Shown piece by piece: positions 4,168 to 6,294 of a DNA stretch of 6,294 nucleotides. The notes beneath the pieces were generated by a model, which saw nothing but the letters and a program-made list of their open reading frames with translations, did no database searches and was not told the origin of the DNA. Both the position numbers and the translations under genes were made by a program. The number at the start of each line of letters is the position of its first letter. Within the stretch, counting starts at the first letter, position 1. This DNA comes from JBASRP01 sp044866075 (GTDB lineage Bacteria > Actinomycetota > AC-67), in contig JBIOTQ010000034.1 in assembly GCA_044866075.1 (NCBI GenBank), positions 1 through 6,294 of the forward strand. Reading direction: 5' to 3'.

Positions 4168-5661
4168 ATGAGGCGATGGTTGTTGCTGCTCGCGGCGTGC
4201 GCTGCGACGCTCGCGCCCGCCAACGCGACCCACGGCGATCGATCATCGCTCGATCAGACAAGCCGTTGGTTCGTCGATCGCGACGGACGCATCCGCGTCA
4301 TGCACGGGGTCGCGTTCACGACCAAAGAGTTCAGCACTCAAGTGTTCTCGGCCACGTTCGACGCGGAAGACGCCGCGTTCCTCGCCGCCAACGGGCTCGA
4401 CATCTTGCGGCTCGCGGTATTCCCCTCGGGCGTGATGCCCGCGCCGGGAACGTTCGACGCGGCCTATGTCGACCACATAGCGCAGATCGTCGACACGGCC
4501 GCCGCCGCGAGCATCAACGTCGTCATCGACTTCCATCAGGATCTGTATGCGATCAAGTACTACGGCCGCGGCCTGCCCGATTGGATGGGCGAGGACGGGG
4601 ACCTCCCCAACATGCCGAGCACCGGCTTCCCCGGCAACTATTTCACCAACGTCACGATGTGGCGTGCCTGGGACAACTTCTGGCTCAACGGGCCGTCGAG
4701 CGTGGACGGGGTTCCGTTGCAAGAGCACTACGCGCGAGCGTGGCGATTCGTCGCGTCGCGCTTCAAGGATCATCCCGGCGTCCTCGGGTTCGAGATCATG
4801 AACGAGCCGTTCCCCGGCACGCAGTGGCCGACCTGCGCCTCGCCCTTCGGCTGTCCGGTGTTCGACGCGCTGCTCACCCGATTCTCACAGCGGATCGCTC
4901 GGGCGATCTCCACCGCCGCGCCGGGGAAGTTCGTTTTCTACGAGCCCAACGTGACCTTCGACTTCGGCGCCAACACCTGGCACGGCGACCCGGGTGTACG
5001 TCCCGCGGCGTTCTCCTTCCACGTGTACTGCCTCGGGATGCAGTTCGGAACTCCCCCTGCGGGCTCGGAGCTTTGCGGCCCGCTCGGCGAACGACCCCAG
5101 TTCGGCTACGCGGACGATCACAGCAGGCGATACGGAGTTCCGCTCTTGCTCTCGGAGTTCGGTCACTTCACGGCGGCGCCGGACGAGGACACCGGTCCGG
5201 TGATCCGCCGCGTCGCCGGATTCGCCGACGAGGTGATGGCGAGCTGGACGTACTGGGACTACGCGCGATCGAACCCGCAGGACGGAATGGTCAACTACGG
5301 CTCCGAGTCGCTGATCAAGGATCTGCGCCGCCCGCCGGAAGGTGACAATCTCATCGCGTCGCGCGTCGATGAGGTCGTGCGCGCCTACCCGCGCGCGATC
5401 GCAGGGACGCCGCTCGGATGGACGTGGGATCCGGATCTCCGCGAGTTCTCGCTCGAGTACTCGACCGTGCGTGCGGACGGAACGGGAGCATTCGGCGCGG
5501 GGAGCGTCACCGAGATCGTCGTGCCGGCGCGGCAGTTCCCGTCCGGCTACGTCGTCGACGTTCGAGGCGCGAGGGTGGTATCCGCGCCGGGCGCTCAGCT
5601 GCTGAGGCTCGCGCTGTCGCCGGGCGCCGGAAACGTTTCGGTCGTGGTGCGGCCGGCGTAA
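4168..5661 (+). CDS. Exported GH5 glycosidase, endoglycoceramidase-like
   Basis: This 497-residue exported enzyme resembles GH5 endoglycoceramidases, which cut the bond between the glycan and ceramide of glycosphingolipids with retention. A signal peptide covers about residues 1-20 (MRRW, then a Leu/Ala-rich core, cleavage after ANA); LAAC at 8-11 mimics a lipobox but leaves an unusually short core. The barrel spans about 33-405. Motifs in order are RLAVFPSG (81-88), DFHQDLY (121-127), GFEIMNEPFPG (207-217) with acid/base E213, FSFHVYC (282-288), LLSEFGHF (327-334) with nucleophile E330, and SWTYWDY (359-365). By motif these match E233 and E351 of Rhodococcus EGCase II. Residues about 407-497 form a beta-rich C-terminal domain, as in that group. 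Cys pairs 223/229 and 288/303 could form disulfides. Ceramide may not be the real aglycone, since related GH5 enzymes cut galactosyl- or steryl-glycosides. The ATG is set by the signal peptide; ribosome-site support is weak. It lies on the same strand as the acyltransferase. Confidence 0.9.
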   Translation: MRRWLLLLAACAATLAPANATHGDRSSLDQTSRWFVDRDGRIRVMHGVAFTTKEFSTQVFSATFDAEDAAFLAANGLDILRLAVFPSGVMPAPGTFDAAYVDHIAQIVDTAAAASINVVIDFHQDLYAIKYYGRGLPDWMGEDGDLPNMPSTGFPGNYFTNVTMWRAWDNFWLNGPSSVDGVPLQEHYARAWRFVASRFKDHPGVLGFEIMNEPFPGTQWPTCASPFGCPVFDALLTRFSQRIARAISTAAPGKFVFYEPNVTFDFGANTWHGDPGVRPAAFSFHVYCLGMQFGTPPAGSELCGPLGERPQFGYADDHSRRYGVPLLLSEFGHFTAAPDEDTGPVIRRVAGFADEVMASWTYWDYARSNPQDGMVNYGSESLIKDLRRPPEGDNLIASRVDEVVRAYPRAIAGTPLGWTWDPDLREFSLEYSTVRADGTGAFGAGSVTEIVVPARQFPSGYVVDVRGARVVSAPGAQLLRLALSPGAGNVSVVVRPA

Positions 5662-5666
5662 CGCCG
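5654..5666. terminator. Small hairpin at the GH5 stop codon between convergent genes
   Basis: CGGCG-TAA-CGCCG is a perfect 5-base stem whose three-base loop is the GH5 stop codon. It lies at the edge of the 17-base gap between two convergent genes and could slow polymerase from either side. There is no U-tract on either strand and the loop is tight, so this is a weak terminator candidate only. Confidence 0.2.
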
Positions 5667-5678
5667 CGTCGCGCTCGT

Positions 5679-6294
5679 TCAAGATCTCATCGCGTAGAGG
5701 TGCCACTCGCCGGGGACGCCTTTGAGCGCGTGGGAGCCGCGGTCGTCGAACTCGATGCCGGACCCGACGACGAGATCCTTTACGGTGCTCGAGACGAGCA
5801 CCTCGCTCGGTCCGGCCTCCGCCATCACGCGGGCGGCTAGGGCGACGGCGATACCGCCGATGTCCTCGCCGCGTAACTCGACCTCACCGGTATGCAAGCC
5901 CGAGCGAACCTCGATCCCGAGAGTTTTCACCTCCTGTGAGATCGCGCCGGCGCAACGGATCGCTCGCGCCGGCCCGTCGAACGTCGCGAGCACCCCGTCG
6001 CCGGTGGTCTTGATCAACCTGCCGCGGAAGTGCTCGACGTGGGAGCGCACGATGGCGTCGTGCCGGTCGAGAACCTCGCCCCAGCGTCGGTCGCCCATCT
6101 CGGCGGCGCGCTCGGTCGATGCCACGAGGTCGGTGAACAGCACCGTCGAGAGCACGCGATCGACGTCGGCCCTGCCGCGCACCCCGGTGAAGAACGCCTG
6201 CACCTCGTCCAGCAAAGAGTCCTGATCCCCGGCGAACCACAAGTAGTCCTCGCCGGGCAGCTCGACGTACTTCGCGCCGGGGATGTGCTCGGCG
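5679..6294 (-). CDS. Alpha/beta-hydrolase fused to class III adenylate/guanylate cyclase, C-terminal part (partial)
   Basis: The last 204 codons of a larger protein that enters from the right edge; a TTG at 6242 is internal, since the frame stays open to the window end. Residue numbers count from the first whole codon. Residues 1-38 (AEHIPGAKYVELPG onward) match the end of an alpha/beta-hydrolase domain. Residues about 48-200 are a class III nucleotide cyclase domain. VLFTDLVAST has metal-binding D55, IKTTGDG has adenine-selecting K95 and metal-binding D99, and GEDIGG has D144, followed by A151 and R155. The usual Asn of the N-x3-R element is replaced by A151; R155 is kept. Retained Lys and Asp favour cAMP over cGMP. 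Hydrolase-cyclase fusions such as mycobacterial Rv1900c have this layout, with the hydrolase domain presumed sensory or regulatory. Where a catalytic His is usual (DHLPW or DHLWF-like), this protein has D16-Y17-L-W-F. It is convergent with the GH5 gene, 17 bases away. Confidence 0.9.
   Translation of the reverse strand, partial: AEHIPGAKYVELPGEDYLWFAGDQDSLLDEVQAFFTGVRGRADVDRVLSTVLFTDLVASTERAAEMGDRRWGEVLDRHDAIVRSHVEHFRGRLIKTTGDGVLATFDGPARAIRCAGAISQEVKTLGIEVRSGLHTGEVELRGEDIGGIAVALAARVMAEAGPSEVLVSSTVKDLVVGSGIEFDDRGSHALKGVPGEWHLYAMRS

Noticed and set aside
4061..4260. Clustered GATCG/CGATCG sequences around the GH5 start as a special repeat
   Set aside because: The same words occur often inside other genes here (for example near 309-318, 1073-1082 and 1617-1630), so they probably reflect genome word bias.
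4065..5345. A 426-codon open frame on the plus strand overlapping the GH5 gene
   Set aside because: The product is Arg-rich without domains, while the overlapping frame encodes a complete GH5 enzyme with a signal peptide.
5679..6242. The cyclase as a complete 187-residue protein starting at a TTG at 6242
   Set aside because: The frame stays open to the window edge and the upstream residues match the hydrolase domain end, so the TTG is an internal Leu codon.
1..6294. CRISPR array, insertion sequence, tRNA or rRNA
   Set aside because: No regularly spaced repeats, transposase motifs, terminal inverted repeats or tRNA-like cloverleaf were seen; gaps between genes are all 109 bases or shorter.

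Overview
The window looks like chromosomal DNA from a GC-rich, probably uncultivated actinobacterium (Actinomycetota). The pointers are strong G/C preference at third codon positions, GTG starts, at least two genes that look leaderless (a TANNNT hexamer exactly 12 to 7 bases before the start codon), and an alpha/beta-hydrolase fused to a class III nucleotide cyclase, an architecture common in Actinobacteria. The lineage is inferred; no rRNA or phylogenetic marker beyond a leuS fragment is present. No mobile element, CRISPR array, tRNA or rRNA was seen, and coding density is very high.

Layout. (1) 1-213 (-): first 71 codons of leucyl-tRNA synthetase, running off the left edge. (2) 234-938 (+): a short enoyl-CoA hydratase/isomerase-family protein, divergent from leuS across a 20-base gap with overlapping -10 elements on both strands. 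(3) 941-1705 (-): a secreted or lipid-anchored M15-type peptidase, convergent with gene 2 and two bases from it. (4) 1798-2157 (-) and 2168-2863 (-): a small cupin downstream of a CPBP intramembrane protease, ten bases apart, forming a likely two-gene operon. (5) 2904-4058 (+): a ten-helix acyltransferase-3 family membrane protein, divergent from the CPBP gene across 40 bases. (6) 4168-5661 (+): a secreted GH5 glycosidase of endoglycoceramidase type, preceded by a 109-base leader rich in inverted repeats. (7) 5679-6294 (-): C-terminal part of an alpha/beta-hydrolase/adenylate-cyclase fusion, running off the right edge and convergent with gene 6.

Functionally the window is mixed. LeuRS, the enoyl-CoA hydratase relative and the cyclase fusion are general cell functions. 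The middle is weighted to the cell surface: a peptidoglycan-type peptidase, a membrane protease, a membrane O-acyltransferase and an exported glycolipid- or glycan-cleaving enzyme. No single pathway joins them on sequence evidence. The acyltransferase/GH5 pair is the most suggestive neighbourhood, but co-transcription is unproven.

I did not find a convincing undescribed multi-gene system. The points most worth a second look are the endoglycoceramidase-like enzyme and its structured leader, the catalytic His-to-Tyr change in the hydrolase half of the cyclase fusion, the shared promoter geometry of the two divergent gaps, and the clipped C-terminus of the enoyl-CoA hydratase relative.
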